A stretch of 64,000 nucleotides of DNA from Paraburkholderia bryophila. GTDB taxonomy: Bacteria; Pseudomonadota; Gammaproteobacteria; Burkholderiales; Burkholderiaceae. The notes beneath the pieces are model-generated. The model saw nothing but the letters and a program-made list of their open reading frames with translations, was not told where the DNA came from and made no database searches. The DNA is taken from NCBI RefSeq assembly GCF_003269035.1, contig NZ_QLTK01000005.1, positions 124,001-188,000 of the forward strand. Direction: 5' to 3'. Shown here in pieces: positions 25,407 to 35,120 of this stretch (positions are counted from its first letter, which is position 1; each line of letters begins with the position of its first letter). The position numbers were made by a program, and so were the translations under genes.

Positions 25407-25969
25407 CTAACGATGACGCGACGTTGCAAATCAAGGAGAAGCACCTGCAGGCGCTGCTTCTCAAAGGCATGGATGGCGACGCAGCGGCGTATCGGCGGTT
25501 CCTGTCGGAGTTGAGCACGCACTTGCGCGGATTTCTGAGGAGGCGTTTGCATAGCCAGCCGGGCGATATTGAAGATCTCGTGCAGGAAGTGCTGCTGGCG
25601 GTGCACAACGCGCGGCATACCTACCGGCCCGAGGAACCGCTCACCGCCTGGGTTCACGCGATCGCGCGTTACAAGCTGACGGATTACTTTCGGGCGCGCT
25701 CGCGTTACGACGCGCTAAACGATCCGCTCGACGACGCCGGCGAATTGCTGGCCGCGCCCGATCTGGAACCGGCGCAGGCCAGACGCGATCTCGGCAAGCT
25801 GCTCGAACAGCTGCCCGACCGTCAGCGGCTGCCGATCGTGCACGTCAAGCTAGAAGGGCTCTCCGTGTCGGAGACCGCGCAGATGACGGGCCTGTCGGAA
25901 TCGGCGGTGAAAATCGGCGTGCACCGTGGGCTCAAGGCGCTGGCTGCAAAGATTCGAGGAACGCGATGA
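25397..25969 (+). CDS. ECF RNA polymerase sigma factor, SigF type
   Basis: Up to 190 residues. Region 2 is at about residues 35-100 ([40 protein letters not shown]) and region 4 at about 128-185 ([36 protein letters not shown]). The start is uncertain: the ATG used has a weak ribosome site and lies between the -35 and -10 of a likely autoregulatory promoter. TTG at 25424, CTG at 25445 (behind AAGGAG) or ATG at 25469 would be downstream alternatives and still leave the sigma domains whole. It overlaps the anti-sigma gene by 4 bases and is divergent from the bufferin operon, matching the sigF-nrsF arrangement of Caulobacter. Confidence 0.9.
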   Translation: MDRTNDDATLQIKEKHLQALLLKGMDGDAAAYRRFLSELSTHLRGFLRRRLHSQPGDIEDLVQEVLLAVHNARHTYRPEEPLTAWVHAIARYKLTDYFRARSRYDALNDPLDDAGELLAAPDLEPAQARRDLGKLLEQLPDRQRLPIVHVKLEGLSVSETAQMTGLSESAVKIGVHRGLKALAAKIRGTR

Positions 25970-26610
25970 AAACGGACGACTTGATTTCCCTGCTTGCAAC
26001 GGGCGCCGCGCCGGTCGACCGGCACCTGCTCGCCAGGCGCTTCAGCCTCGCCATGCTGGTCGGCGCGGTCGGCGCGACGCTGCTCGTCGCGGTGCTGCTC
26101 GGCGTGCGCCGCGATCTGGCGGAAGTGGCGGCCACGCCGATCTTCTGGGCGAAGATCGCGTTACCGCTGTGCCTGATGCTCGGCGCGCTGCAACTATCCA
26201 CCCGGCTCGCCCGGCCCGGCACCGCCCTGAGCGCGAGCGGCCGTCTGCTGGTCGCCGTGCCGGTGGCCGTGGTCTGGCTGGCGGGACTGTATGTGGTGAT
26301 GTCCGCGTCGCCCGACGCACGGCTCGCGCTGGTGCTCGGCAAGACATGGCGCGTCTGCCCGTTCAATATCACGATGCTGTCGGTGCCAGGCTTCATCGCC
26401 ATTTTCTGGGCGCTCAAGGGACTCGCGCCGACCCGCCTCGCGCTGGCCGGCGCGGCGGGCGGGCTGCTGGCCGGCTCGACCGCCACGCTCGCCTATTGTC
26501 TGCATTGTCCCGAGATGGGGATTCCGTTCTGGGGCGCGTGGTACCTGCTGGGCATGCTGGTGCCGACGCTCATCGGTGCATTGCTGGGGCCGCGCCTGTT
26601 GCGTTGGTGA
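25966..26610 (+). CDS. nrsF: DUF1109 membrane anti-sigma factor (NrsF type)
   Basis: A 214-residue inner-membrane protein with six hydrophobic helices after a short cytoplasmic N-terminus ([13 protein letters not shown]), the region expected to hold the sigma factor. Cysteines stand at 131 (WRVCPFNI) and at 178 and 181 (YCLHCPEMG). From memory, Cys131 and Cys181 are the pair needed by Caulobacter NrsF to respond to metals, and the same numbers recur here. Binding of metal or oxidation of these thiols should release the sigma factor. Its ATG overlaps the sigma stop. The patatin gene follows after 27 bases. Confidence 0.9.
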   Translation: MKTDDLISLLATGAAPVDRHLLARRFSLAMLVGAVGATLLVAVLLGVRRDLAEVAATPIFWAKIALPLCLMLGALQLSTRLARPGTALSASGRLLVAVPVAVVWLAGLYVVMSASPDARLALVLGKTWRVCPFNITMLSVPGFIAIFWALKGLAPTRLALAGAAGGLLAGSTATLAYCLHCPEMGIPFWGAWYLLGMLVPTLIGALLGPRLLRW

Positions 26611-26637
26611 GGCGCCCGGCGTGTCGTGGAGACCGTC

Positions 26638-27549
26638 ATGTCATCGATTCAAGCCACGCAGTCCGATCTGCCCGCAAGCACGAAGCGCGCGCCGCTGACC
26701 GCGTTCGTGTTCGCGGGCGGCGGTAGTCTCGGTGCGATCGAAGTCGGCATGCTGCGGGAATTGCTGAATCGCGGCGAACGTCCCGGTTGCGTCGTGGGTG
26801 CCTCCGCGGGCGCGATCAACGCCGCCTATTTCGCCGGTACGCCGAATGGCGAAGGCGTCGCGGAACTGGAAGCGCTCTGGTGCCGCATCCGCCGCCAGGA
26901 CATCATGCCGTTTTCGATGCTCGGGCTACTCGACATTCTGCTGCGGCGACGTCCGCATCTGGTGGAAGCCAAGGCACTGCGCGCGTTGCTGGAAAAAAAC
27001 CTGCGCTACGCCCGCATCGAGCAGGCGGCCTTGCCGCTGCATATCGTCGCGACCGAGGTACTGTCGGGCAACGAAGTCGTCCTCTCGTCCGGCCCGGTGG
27101 TCGAAGCGGTGCTTGCCAGCGCGGCGATTCCCGGCGTGTTTCCGCCGGTGCGGATCGACGGTGTGGATCTGGTCGACGGCGGCGTCGCCAACAACACGCC
27201 CATTTCAGTCGCGATCGGTCTCGGCGCAACCCGCATCGTCGTGCTGCCGGCCGGCTTTGCGTGCGCGTTGCACGCGCCGCCCTCTAGCGCGATTGGCCAG
27301 GCCATGCACGCGCTCACGCTGGTCATTGCGCGGCAACTCCTTCGCGATCTGGAGTTTTACTCGACGCGCGCCGACATCTTCGTCGTACCGCCGCTCTGCC
27401 CGCTCGAAATCTCTCCCTACGATTACACGCAATGCGATCGTCTGATCGATCGCGCTGCCGGCAAAACGCGCGAGTGGCTAGATGGGGGCGGCCTGGAGCA
27501 TGTGTTTATCCCCGGTGAATTGCGACAGCATGCCCATGCGGCGCATTGA
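26638..27549 (+). CDS. Patatin-like phospholipase
   Basis: A 303-residue protein starting at MSSIQATQSD with GGAG six bases upstream; a GTG 12 bases earlier is possible. The oxyanion loop is GGGSLGA (residues 28-34), nucleophile Ser57 lies in GASAGAINAA, and the catalytic Asp180 in VDGGVANNTP, so the Ser-Asp dyad is intact. No signal peptide. Patatins release fatty acids from phospholipids. The close spacing to the sigma/anti-sigma genes suggests one transcript, which would place a lipid hydrolase in a metal-stress regulon; a stand-alone gene is the alternative. Confidence 0.88.
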   Translation: MSSIQATQSDLPASTKRAPLTAFVFAGGGSLGAIEVGMLRELLNRGERPGCVVGASAGAINAAYFAGTPNGEGVAELEALWCRIRRQDIMPFSMLGLLDILLRRRPHLVEAKALRALLEKNLRYARIEQAALPLHIVATEVLSGNEVVLSSGPVVEAVLASAAIPGVFPPVRIDGVDLVDGGVANNTPISVAIGLGATRIVVLPAGFACALHAPPSSAIGQAMHALTLVIARQLLRDLEFYSTRADIFVVPPLCPLEISPYDYTQCDRLIDRAAGKTREWLDGGGLEHVFIPGELRQHAHAAH

Positions 27550-27602
27550 GTGCGCTGCGCCGCGAGACAGGCAATAGAAGAACGCTGGCGCTTTCGCGCC
27601 GC

Positions 27603-28709
27603 TCAGAACCGCTGCACCAAACCGAGCTGCACGCCTTTGACCGGCGCGCCGGGATACGCAACCGGCAAGCCGGTCACGTTGACGCCACGTAGCGTAAAGC
27701 TGGCATCGTCGTGATTCGCGAGGTACGCGGCGGTGAAATAAAACAGCAGCGTGCGCGACAAGTCGTATTCGAACGAGGCGCTGAACTGATCGGCGCTCGC
27801 GCCTTCGCCCGTGAAATCGCGCACGTGCGCATAGCCCAGCGAAGCACGCGCGTAAGCGGACAAGCTGTATTGCGCCGACAGCGCGCCGCCCGCGCCGTGA
27901 TACAGCGGCGAGCCGCCATCGCCGTTGAAAAACGACAGCCACACACGGACCTTGTCCATCGCATAACTCGCGCCGCCGAGATTGGCGCGCAAGGCAGCGG
28001 CGCCATGGGTCTGCTGACGCGCGAACAGCAGCTTGAAGTCGCCGATCCGGTAGCCGGCTGTCACGTAGTAACCGTCGACGCCGTTACCATCGCTCTCCGA
28101 CGCATCGCGCACGACCATCATGACGGTCGCGTCGAAGCCGCCGACCTGCGGCGACAGATACGTAATCGCGTTATTCGTATAGGGCGTGATCTTCGACAGG
28201 TTGTTGAGCCCCGACGCGATCGTGCCGGCGCCGAACGCGTCGAGATCGCCTTTGAACGGGATATAGATCGGCGAATACTGGCGGCCGAAGCGCACTTCGC
28301 CCCAATTGCCTCGTGAGCCGATCCATGCCTGGCGGTTGAATATGACCCCCGGCGTTTGCAACGTGCCGTCGGTGGTGCTGAAGCCGTTTTCCAGCGCGAA
28401 CACCACATAGGTATCGGCGCCGATCGGCTCGGCGCCGCGCAAGCCGATTCGCGAGCCGCGATAAGCGCCCGAGTCGAGACGTGGGGTCCATCCCGAGCCC
28501 GGATTGGTGATTTCAACGCTGGTGTCGAGCACGCCGTACAGCGTGACGGCGCCGTTGTCCGCCGCCATCGCGTGATGCAGGGCAGGCGCCAGACCAATCA
28601 CGCCGATGCATGCGCGCACAACCACATAACGAAACCACGCGACACGCCGCGTTACCGACACGGGCTTACGCAGCGCTACTTTGACTGAAGATGTCGAAAT
28701 GCGACGCAC
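27603..28709 (-). CDS. Outer-membrane general porin (Burkholderia type)
   Basis: A 368-residue porin ending in the beta-barrel insertion signal VQLGLVQRF with terminal Phe. The start is GTG at 28709 behind GGAGG; an ATG two bases upstream is out of frame. The signal region is unusually long (about 49 residues, ending LHHAMA-ADNG). The mature N-terminus AVTLYGVLDTSVE, the RGSRIGLRGAEPIG segment and FNRQAWIGSRGNWGEVRFGRQ are typical of 16-stranded beta-proteobacterial porins. It forms diffusion channels in the outer membrane; selectivity is not evident. Confidence 0.9.
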   Translation of the reverse strand: MRRISTSSVKVALRKPVSVTRRVAWFRYVVVRACIGVIGLAPALHHAMAADNGAVTLYGVLDTSVEITNPGSGWTPRLDSGAYRGSRIGLRGAEPIGADTYVVFALENGFSTTDGTLQTPGVIFNRQAWIGSRGNWGEVRFGRQYSPIYIPFKGDLDAFGAGTIASGLNNLSKITPYTNNAITYLSPQVGGFDATVMMVVRDASESDGNGVDGYYVTAGYRIGDFKLLFARQQTHGAAALRANLGGASYAMDKVRVWLSFFNGDGGSPLYHGAGGALSAQYSLSAYARASLGYAHVRDFTGEGASADQFSASFEYDLSRTLLFYFTAAYLANHDDASFTLRGVNVTGLPVAYPGAPVKGVQLGLVQRF

Positions 28710-28790
28710 ATGAGATCCTCCAAAGGCTGACCGATTATATTCGGCTCATCCGATGAAAGAGGCAGACATGTCCAGCGCTTTAATGCCGAT

Positions 28791-30428
28791 TCATAGCGCG
28801 GCAGCGAGGCCGCGTGCATCCCGGCGGCCGCTGCGCAAATTCGACGGCTGCGGTACGGCCACATGAGTCGAACCATCGCGCAAATGAAAGGTGGAGATCG
28901 ACACCTGCAGCAGTTTCGCCTGCTCGGTGAGCGTCTGCGCGACGGCGGCCGCCTGTTCGACCAGCGCCGCATTTTGCTGCGTCACGCTATCCATCTGCGT
29001 GACGGCGTCGCCCACCTGATCGATGCCCGCGCTTTGTTCGGCAGCCGCGGCGGCGATATCGCGCATGACGCCCGACACTTTCGCGATCGCCTCGCGCGCG
29101 TCGTGAATCGTCGCGCCGGTTTTACCGACCAGCCCGGCACCGTTCTCGACCTTTTCCGCCGCACGGCTGATCAGCGTGCGGATCTCTTTCGCGGCTGAGG
29201 CGCTGCGCTGCGCGAGCGTGCGCACTTCGCCGGCCACCACCGCGAAACCACGCCCTTCGTCGCCGGCCCGAGCGGCCTCCACCGCCGCGTTGAGCGCGAG
29301 GATATTGGTTTGAAATGCAATGCCTTCGATCACGGCGATGATCTCGACCATGCGCTGCGACTCCGCCGACATTTCCTGCATGGTCGACACCGCCTCGGCC
29401 GCCATCTCGCCACCACGGTTGACGATCTGTTCCGCGCTCGCCGTGAGACGGCTGGCGGTCTGCGCGTTCTCCGCCGTCTGCCTGACCATCGCGGTCATCT
29501 GTTCCATGCTCGCGGCGGTTTCCTGCAGCGACGCCGCCTGACTCTCCGTGCGCGCCGACAAATCCGCATTGCCGCTCGCGATCTCGCGCGCGCCGACCGC
29601 GACTTTGTCGGCCGCGCCCTTGATCTGTCCGATCGTATGCGCGAGCGCGTCACGCATGCGCTGCATGTTGAGCAGCAGGCTCGACTCGTCGCCGTGACGG
29701 GTCTGGATCGGCACGACCAGATTGCCGCTGCTGATCGCACCAGCCACTTCGGCCACGTAGACCGGGTCGCCGCCTATGGCGCGCTGAATGCTGCGATTGG
29801 TGAGGCTCACCAGCGCGGACAGGAGCAGCGCGACGGCCGCAAACACACCGCCGACGAAGTACAGCGACTCCCTGAACGCGGCATCGATATCGTCCACGTA
29901 AGCGCCGGTCGCGATGATCCAGTCCCACGGCGCGTAACGCACTACGTAGCCGATCTTGCCGACCGCGGCGGACGGCGGGTCTTGCGGATGCGGAAACACG
30001 TAATCCACGAAGCCGCCTTGCGGCGCCTGCGCGACCGTGGCGAACGTCACGTAGTGATGGCGGCCGTCGGCGTCGGCGGTAGCGGCCAGGTCTTTGCCGT
30101 TTAGCGCGGGCTTCATTGCATGCATGACCATGCGCGGCGTCGAATCGATCACGAGGAAGTAGCCGTCTTCGCCATAACGAATGCCGCGCAGGCGCTCGAG
30201 CGCCTGCTTGCGCGCGTCGGCCTCGCTGAGCGTGCCGCTTTGCGCCAGCGCCGCATATTCGTTGACGATACTGAGGCCCACGTGCGCGACATTCACCAGA
30301 TCGTGTTTGCGTTCTTCAATGCGCGTCTGACGCGATAGCCACGCTGCCGAGACCGACACGGCAAGCAGTGCGATCAGGCTGACGACGAGCGGCAGCCAGA
30401 GTTTCTGCGTGAAACTGAATCGATGCAT
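28791..30428 (-). CDS. Methyl-accepting chemotaxis protein with single Cache domain
   Basis: A receptor of 545 residues starting at [13 protein letters not shown] with GAGG upstream; a longer frame adds 44 residues without signal character. TM1 is at about residues 10-32, a periplasmic sCache_2 sensor at 35-185 ([20 protein letters not shown] and [16 protein letters not shown]), TM2 near 190-212, then HAMP. The signalling hairpin holds the conserved tip [20 protein letters not shown] followed by [20 protein letters not shown]. sCache_2 receptors often sense short carboxylates. There is no CheR/CheB docking pentapeptide at the C-terminus and no chemotaxis genes are near. Confidence 0.92.
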   Translation of the reverse strand: MHRFSFTQKLWLPLVVSLIALLAVSVSAAWLSRQTRIEERKHDLVNVAHVGLSIVNEYAALAQSGTLSEADARKQALERLRGIRYGEDGYFLVIDSTPRMVMHAMKPALNGKDLAATADADGRHHYVTFATVAQAPQGGFVDYVFPHPQDPPSAAVGKIGYVVRYAPWDWIIATGAYVDDIDAAFRESLYFVGGVFAAVALLLSALVSLTNRSIQRAIGGDPVYVAEVAGAISSGNLVVPIQTRHGDESSLLLNMQRMRDALAHTIGQIKGAADKVAVGAREIASGNADLSARTESQAASLQETAASMEQMTAMVRQTAENAQTASRLTASAEQIVNRGGEMAAEAVSTMQEMSAESQRMVEIIAVIEGIAFQTNILALNAAVEAARAGDEGRGFAVVAGEVRTLAQRSASAAKEIRTLISRAAEKVENGAGLVGKTGATIHDAREAIAKVSGVMRDIAAAAAEQSAGIDQVGDAVTQMDSVTQQNAALVEQAAAVAQTLTEQAKLLQVSISTFHLRDGSTHVAVPQPSNLRSGRRDARGLAAAL

Positions 30429-30599
30429 GCCCACGCCTCGGGTCGGTGTCGATGGATTGAACGAAGTCTGGTTCGAGTTATCGTTATTTTCATGGCCTTG
30501 CTGAAGGCAGCCATTCAATCCGTTTATCGGCAACTGTGACAGCGATATGTCTAGAGACAAACCCTCTGTCGAAACGCATCGACGTCGACGCCATGGCTA

Positions 30600-32171
30600 C
30601 TAGATCGAGCCGCTCCCCTGATAATCGCGCGGCACGAAGGCCTCGATACGATTTCGCCCGGCGTTTTTCGCACGATAGAGCGCCTGGTCCGCGGCTTCGA
30701 CGATCTGATGCGCGGAGCCCACACCCGCCGATTCCGACACCGCCACGCCGATGCTGACGGTAACGAAATCGCCCAGCGGCGTCTCGTTGCGAATCCGCAG
30801 TGCCTGAATCGCGCTCAGCATTTTCGCGGCCACGCGTCGCGCGCCGTCTTCGTCGGTGGCGGGCAGGATCGCGGCGAACTCCTCGCCGCCATAGCGCGCC
30901 AGCAGATCGCCACCGCGCGGCAGCGCCGCCTGCAACGCGCCCGCCACCGCCGCGAGGCACTTGTCGCCGACCGGATGACCGTAGCGATCGTTGAGCTTCT
31001 TGAAGTAATCGATATCGATCAGCAGCACGCCGAGCGGCCGCTGCGTGCGCGCCGCGCGGCTCCATTCGAGCGCCAGCGTCTGATCGAAACAACGGCGGTT
31101 GGCCGCGTTGGTCAAGGCATCCGTCAACGCGATTTTTTCAAGGCGGTCGCGCGCGTCGCGCAACTCCTGCTGGGTTCGAACCAGCCGGCTTTGCAAGGTC
31201 GTGGTGCGGATCGTGTACACCACCAGCGCGGTAAAAATGCCGACCGTGCCGACGTAAAAGTGCTCGCGCATCAGCACGATGCTCAACGCAAGCAGCGCCA
31301 ATGTGTAGAAGATCGGGCTGACGTTTTCGATGATCACCGCGAGCGGTCGCTGCCATTCTGCCGTGTCGGCATCGGCGGTGTTGGCCGGACGCGTCAGGCA
31401 TGCCACGCTCAGCAGCAGGAAGGGAATGTCGACGATCACGTCCATCAGCGCGTGGCCGTCGGAAACCGCGGCCCAGTGGTTGTACAGCGCGGCGACGAGC
31501 GCATAGACCCACAGATAGCCGCACAGAATCTCGTAGAACCGGCGACCCGCGTTGCGCGGTTGAACCAGCAGGCGCAGCGTCGCCGCGACGGCCAGCAAAC
31601 CGTTCTCGATATCGTAAGTCAGCACCAGCACCGGCGCCGAGATCGGCGCGAGCGCATGCCCTGAAAACGGCACGACGGAGAAGATCGTGATGTACGCCAG
31701 GTAAGCGGTCACGACCGCCTGAATGCCGTCCATCCACACGAAAAACGGAATCCGCTGGCCGTTCGACACCGACGCGATCGCGAGGAGGATCGGCACGGCG
31801 TAGAGAAAATAGCTGAAGTCGGAGAACCACGCGAAGCTCTCGGGCATCCGCTGGAAGATATCCTCCCAGGCGCTGAGCGCAATGCCGAGAATCCACAGAA
31901 ACAGGCCAATACCGAGCAGCACCCACGGCATGCGTAACGCGTGGACCTCGGCGCGGGCGCGCCACCAGCACGCCGCCAATGCGAGCGACGGCGCGGCGAT
32001 CAGAAAGGGATAGCTCAGCAGGGTGGAGCGCGACGGCAACATCAGCAGGCACAATGCGTGTGCGCCGACGAAGCACAGGGCAAACGGTGCGAGACGTATC
32101 GACGTTGGCAAGTGGCGCAAAACATGACCCCCTAAACGCGAGACGCGCGATGAGAAACATCGCGACCCCAT
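30600..32171 (-). CDS. Membrane diguanylate cyclase (GGDEF)
   Basis: A 523-residue protein with about ten hydrophobic segments over residues 30-330 forming a membrane sensor part that I cannot place in a named MASE family. A C-terminal GGDEF domain follows from about residue 355. The active site is GGEEF and the inhibitory I-site RGGD stands five residues before it, so product feedback by c-di-GMP is likely. No EAL domain. It should make c-di-GMP from GTP at the inner membrane in response to an unknown signal. The ribosome site at the ATG is weak. Confidence 0.9.
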   Translation of the reverse strand: MGSRCFSSRVSRLGGHVLRHLPTSIRLAPFALCFVGAHALCLLMLPSRSTLLSYPFLIAAPSLALAACWWRARAEVHALRMPWVLLGIGLFLWILGIALSAWEDIFQRMPESFAWFSDFSYFLYAVPILLAIASVSNGQRIPFFVWMDGIQAVVTAYLAYITIFSVVPFSGHALAPISAPVLVLTYDIENGLLAVAATLRLLVQPRNAGRRFYEILCGYLWVYALVAALYNHWAAVSDGHALMDVIVDIPFLLLSVACLTRPANTADADTAEWQRPLAVIIENVSPIFYTLALLALSIVLMREHFYVGTVGIFTALVVYTIRTTTLQSRLVRTQQELRDARDRLEKIALTDALTNAANRRCFDQTLALEWSRAARTQRPLGVLLIDIDYFKKLNDRYGHPVGDKCLAAVAGALQAALPRGGDLLARYGGEEFAAILPATDEDGARRVAAKMLSAIQALRIRNETPLGDFVTVSIGVAVSESAGVGSAHQIVEAADQALYRAKNAGRNRIEAFVPRDYQGSGSI

Positions 32172-32329
32172 GGCGGTTCAGCTTCTTTAGTGTCTGTCTA
32201 CCCTCCGATTCATCTTAACTGATGCGATGCGGGCCGAACAACCGCAGGTGATCGAGAATATGCCCGGGCCTTGCGCCGATGCCGCGCATTGACGCGCGCA
32301 CCGTTCAAGCGGCCGCTCGATACCAGATG

Positions 32330-33928
32330 CTAAACGGGCAGCGGCGTGGCCGTGTGTGCCGGATAGCCCGGCGGCCTGCGCCACTGGGTGGCCTGTTCGT
32401 ACGCATAGCCAAGCGCCAGCAAACGTGCCTCGCTCCACGCCGGTCCGACGAACGACAACCCGACCGGCAGTCCGCGCACCTGGCCGGCCGGCACAGTGAG
32501 ATGCGGATAACCGGCCACGGCGGCCGGCGTCGAAAATCCGCCGCCCCCGTCGCTGTCGCCGTTGATGAAATCGGTCAGCCATGCCGTGCCGCCGGTCGGC
32601 GCGACGATCGCGTCCAGCCCGTGCTGACGCAGCACACGATCGAGTCCTTCGTCGCGCGATTGCTTGCCGCACGCTGCCAGCGCGGTGCGATACGCGTCGC
32701 TGTCCAGGTCGCCCAGTGCCTGCGCCTGGTCGAACAGTTCCTGGCCGAAGTAAGGCATCTCGTCGCGACGACGCACGTTGTCGAAAGCGATCAGATCGGC
32801 CAGCGTATGAATCGGCGCGTGCGGCGCGAACGTGTCGAGCCACAGCGGCAGATCGTGTTTGAATTCATGCAGTAGCACGGCCAGTTCTTCCTTACCGTAG
32901 TCGACCTTCGGCAAGTCGATCGGGTCGACGATTTCCGCGCCGAGCCGCTTCAACTGCGCGATGGCCAGTTCGATCTGCTGGTCGACTTCGTCGTGTCCCG
33001 TGAAGAACTGCCGCGCCACGCCGAGGCGCGCACCTTTGAGCGCATCTTTGCGCAAGGCCCGCGAATAATCGTCCGGCGCCGGGGCTGCCAGGGTGCGCGG
33101 ATCGCGCGGGTCGGGGCCGCCTGCGATCGCCGAAAGCAGTAGCGCCGCGTCGCGAACCGTTGCCGTGATCGGACCGGGCGTGTCCTGCGTGTGCGAGATC
33201 GGGATGATGCCGTCGCGGCTGACGCGACCCACGGTCGGCTTGAGACCGACCACGCCGCACATCGACGCGGGCGACACGATCGAGCCGTCGGTCTCGGTAC
33301 CGATCGCCATGGTCGTCATGCCCGCCGCGACGGCGGCCGCAGAACCGGAACTCGACCCGCTGGTGGTGCGATCCAGTGCGTACGGATTGCGCGTCAGGCC
33401 GCCGCGTCCGCTCCAGCCGCTGGTCGAGCGGGTGGAGCGAATATTCGCCCATTCGCTCAGATTGGTTTTGCCGACGATCACCGCGCCCGCTTCACGCAAG
33501 CGGCGCACGAGTTCGGCGTCGCGCGTCGCGCGAATGCCGTCGAGCGCGAGCGAACCCGCCGTGGTTGCCATCCGGTCGCCGGTCGCGATGTTGTCCTTGA
33601 TGACGATCGGCATGCCGTGCAGCGGGCCACGCAGCTTGCCCGCACGGCGTTCGCTGTCCAGTGCGGCGGCGATCCGCAACGCATCGGGATTCAGTTCGAT
33701 GATGCTGCGCAGCCGTGGGCCACGCCGATCGAGCGCGTCGATGCGGCTGAGCGCGAGACGTGTGACGTGGGTGGCGTCGGCGTGGGTGCTATTGGTCACG
33801 CCGGCGAGGTTGGCGATGTCGCCCGATACCGGCGCGAGGGAACCTGTCCCGGCCGCCTGCGTGCCGTTGGTCGAAAGCAGCCCGGAGGCGAGGAAGCCGA
33901 ATGACTTGATGAATCCGCGTCGTTGCAT
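32330..33928 (-). CDS. Amidase signature family enzyme, Tat-exported
   Basis: A 532-residue enzyme. The start is placed at MQRRGFIKSFGFLASG because this gives a twin-arginine signal (RRGFIK); longer frames to 34057 exist but lack start signals. Catalytic Lys111 lies in MPIVIKDNIA, the cis-Ser near residue 192 in the GSSSGSAA stretch, and the nucleophile Ser216 in TETDGSIVSPAS, the full Lys-Ser-Ser triad. Export through Tat suggests a periplasmic amide or peptide-amide substrate. No operon partner. Confidence 0.9.
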   Translation of the reverse strand: MQRRGFIKSFGFLASGLLSTNGTQAAGTGSLAPVSGDIANLAGVTNSTHADATHVTRLALSRIDALDRRGPRLRSIIELNPDALRIAAALDSERRAGKLRGPLHGMPIVIKDNIATGDRMATTAGSLALDGIRATRDAELVRRLREAGAVIVGKTNLSEWANIRSTRSTSGWSGRGGLTRNPYALDRTTSGSSSGSAAAVAAGMTTMAIGTETDGSIVSPASMCGVVGLKPTVGRVSRDGIIPISHTQDTPGPITATVRDAALLLSAIAGGPDPRDPRTLAAPAPDDYSRALRKDALKGARLGVARQFFTGHDEVDQQIELAIAQLKRLGAEIVDPIDLPKVDYGKEELAVLLHEFKHDLPLWLDTFAPHAPIHTLADLIAFDNVRRRDEMPYFGQELFDQAQALGDLDSDAYRTALAACGKQSRDEGLDRVLRQHGLDAIVAPTGGTAWLTDFINGDSDGGGGFSTPAAVAGYPHLTVPAGQVRGLPVGLSFVGPAWSEARLLALGYAYEQATQWRRPPGYPAHTATPLPV

Positions 33929-34098
33929 GGAGAGATTGGAATCGGCGTTTATTTTACGTTTTTGGGCGAATCGCATCTGGGTGAGGCGGCTCGAAACTCG
34001 CGAGCGTATCTTGCCAAAATTCATTGCACCGCAGGCTTCCCAAGACTCGTAGGTCAATGGCCGATACGCCGCAAGTTAAATATTGAACGCACGTTCCA

Positions 34099-35004
34099 TC
34101 AGCCAGACTTTTTCTCCTGGCCCGGCAAGTCCTGCAGCAGGTTCATGAATGCCCGCACCTTGGCGCTCAACAGTCGCCGCGAATGATAGAGCGCCCAGAC
34201 CTCGACCGGCGGCCCGTCGTCGACTCCCCAGCGGACGAGCCGTCCCGACAGCACATCAGGCTCCACCAGCAGGCGCGGCAGAAGCGCCGCGCCCACGCCG
34301 CTCAGCACCGCGTCTCGCACCATCAGGAGCGACGACATCCGCAGCACCGGCGTGGGGGCGAACGTCCGCACCTCGTCACCCTGCACCCGCACGCGCCAGA
34401 GCGCGGTGCGCGAAGCCGCCGCGAACAGGACGGCGGGCACCGGCAGGGGAGCGGCCTCGGCGGCGGTAGCGCTCGCGGATGCCGACGGGATCGACACCGT
34501 CGGCGCCGCGACCAGCCACAACTGATCACCGAGAATGCGTCGCCCCACCAATTGTTCGTCGCTCGGCGGATTGATGCGGATCACCAGGTCATAGCCGTCC
34601 TCCACCGGATCGACGACGCGATCTTCCGCCACCACCTCCAGTTCGACCTGCGGATAGGCCAGCGCGAAACGCGTCGCGATCGGGCCTAGCGTCACATGCG
34701 CGAACACGATCGGCGCGCTGATGCGCAAGCGCCCGCGCGGCACCGGCGCGCGCGACGCGACGTTTTCGCCCGCCTCCTGAATCTCCGTCATCAGCCCGCG
34801 CGTGCGCTCGTGCAGCACGAGCCCTTCCTCGGTGAGCCGCAACCTGCGCGAGCCTCGCTCGATCAGGCGCACGCCGAGCTGTTCCTCCAGTTCCGCCACG
34901 CGCCGCGACAGCGTGGCCTTGGGGCGGTCGAGCGCCCGGCTGGCCGGCCCGAATCCGCCATGCAGCGCCACCGCGTTGAAATCGGCCAGCGAGGTCAAGT
35001 CCAT
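34099..35004 (-). CDS. LysR-family transcriptional regulator
   Basis: A 301-residue regulator of the group with short N-terminus (MDLTSLADFNAVALHGGFG). Helix-turn-helix residues are about 18-40 (ASRALDRPKATLSRRVAELE). The effector domain starts at about residue 90 (GRLRISAPIVFAHVTLGPIA), and VVDPVEDGYDLVIRI is typical of this CrgA-like subgroup. It is divergent from an NmrA-type oxidoreductase gene; the 116-base region between them holds four matching operator half-sites, so this pair is probably one regulatory unit. Confidence 0.92.
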   Translation of the reverse strand: MDLTSLADFNAVALHGGFGPASRALDRPKATLSRRVAELEEQLGVRLIERGSRRLRLTEEGLVLHERTRGLMTEIQEAGENVASRAPVPRGRLRISAPIVFAHVTLGPIATRFALAYPQVELEVVAEDRVVDPVEDGYDLVIRINPPSDEQLVGRRILGDQLWLVAAPTVSIPSASASATAAEAAPLPVPAVLFAAASRTALWRVRVQGDEVRTFAPTPVLRMSSLLMVRDAVLSGVGAALLPRLLVEPDVLSGRLVRWGVDDGPPVEVWALYHSRRLLSAKVRAFMNLLQDLPGQEKKSG

Positions 35005-35006
35005 GA

Positions 35007-35082
35007 TCGTTCCAAATATGAGACGAGGTGTCTGGATTCTTGCACTTTCGGCGATCTTATGGAACGACTATTGTTCGTCTCA
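35007..35082. promoter_or_regulatory. Four interleaved operator half-sites for the LysR regulator
   Basis: TCGTTCCA (35007-35014) repeats inverted as TGGAACGA (35060-35067), and TGAGACGA (35019-35026) repeats inverted as TCGTCTCA (35075-35082). All four are variants of TCGTNNCA. The first pair faces inward over 4 bases, the second outward over 7. They fill the divergent region, and the first sits directly in front of the regulator's start codon. Confidence 0.5.
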
Positions 35083-35120
35083 CGGGCTGATCGCAGCCCT
35101 TCCAACCCAAGGAGCACATC

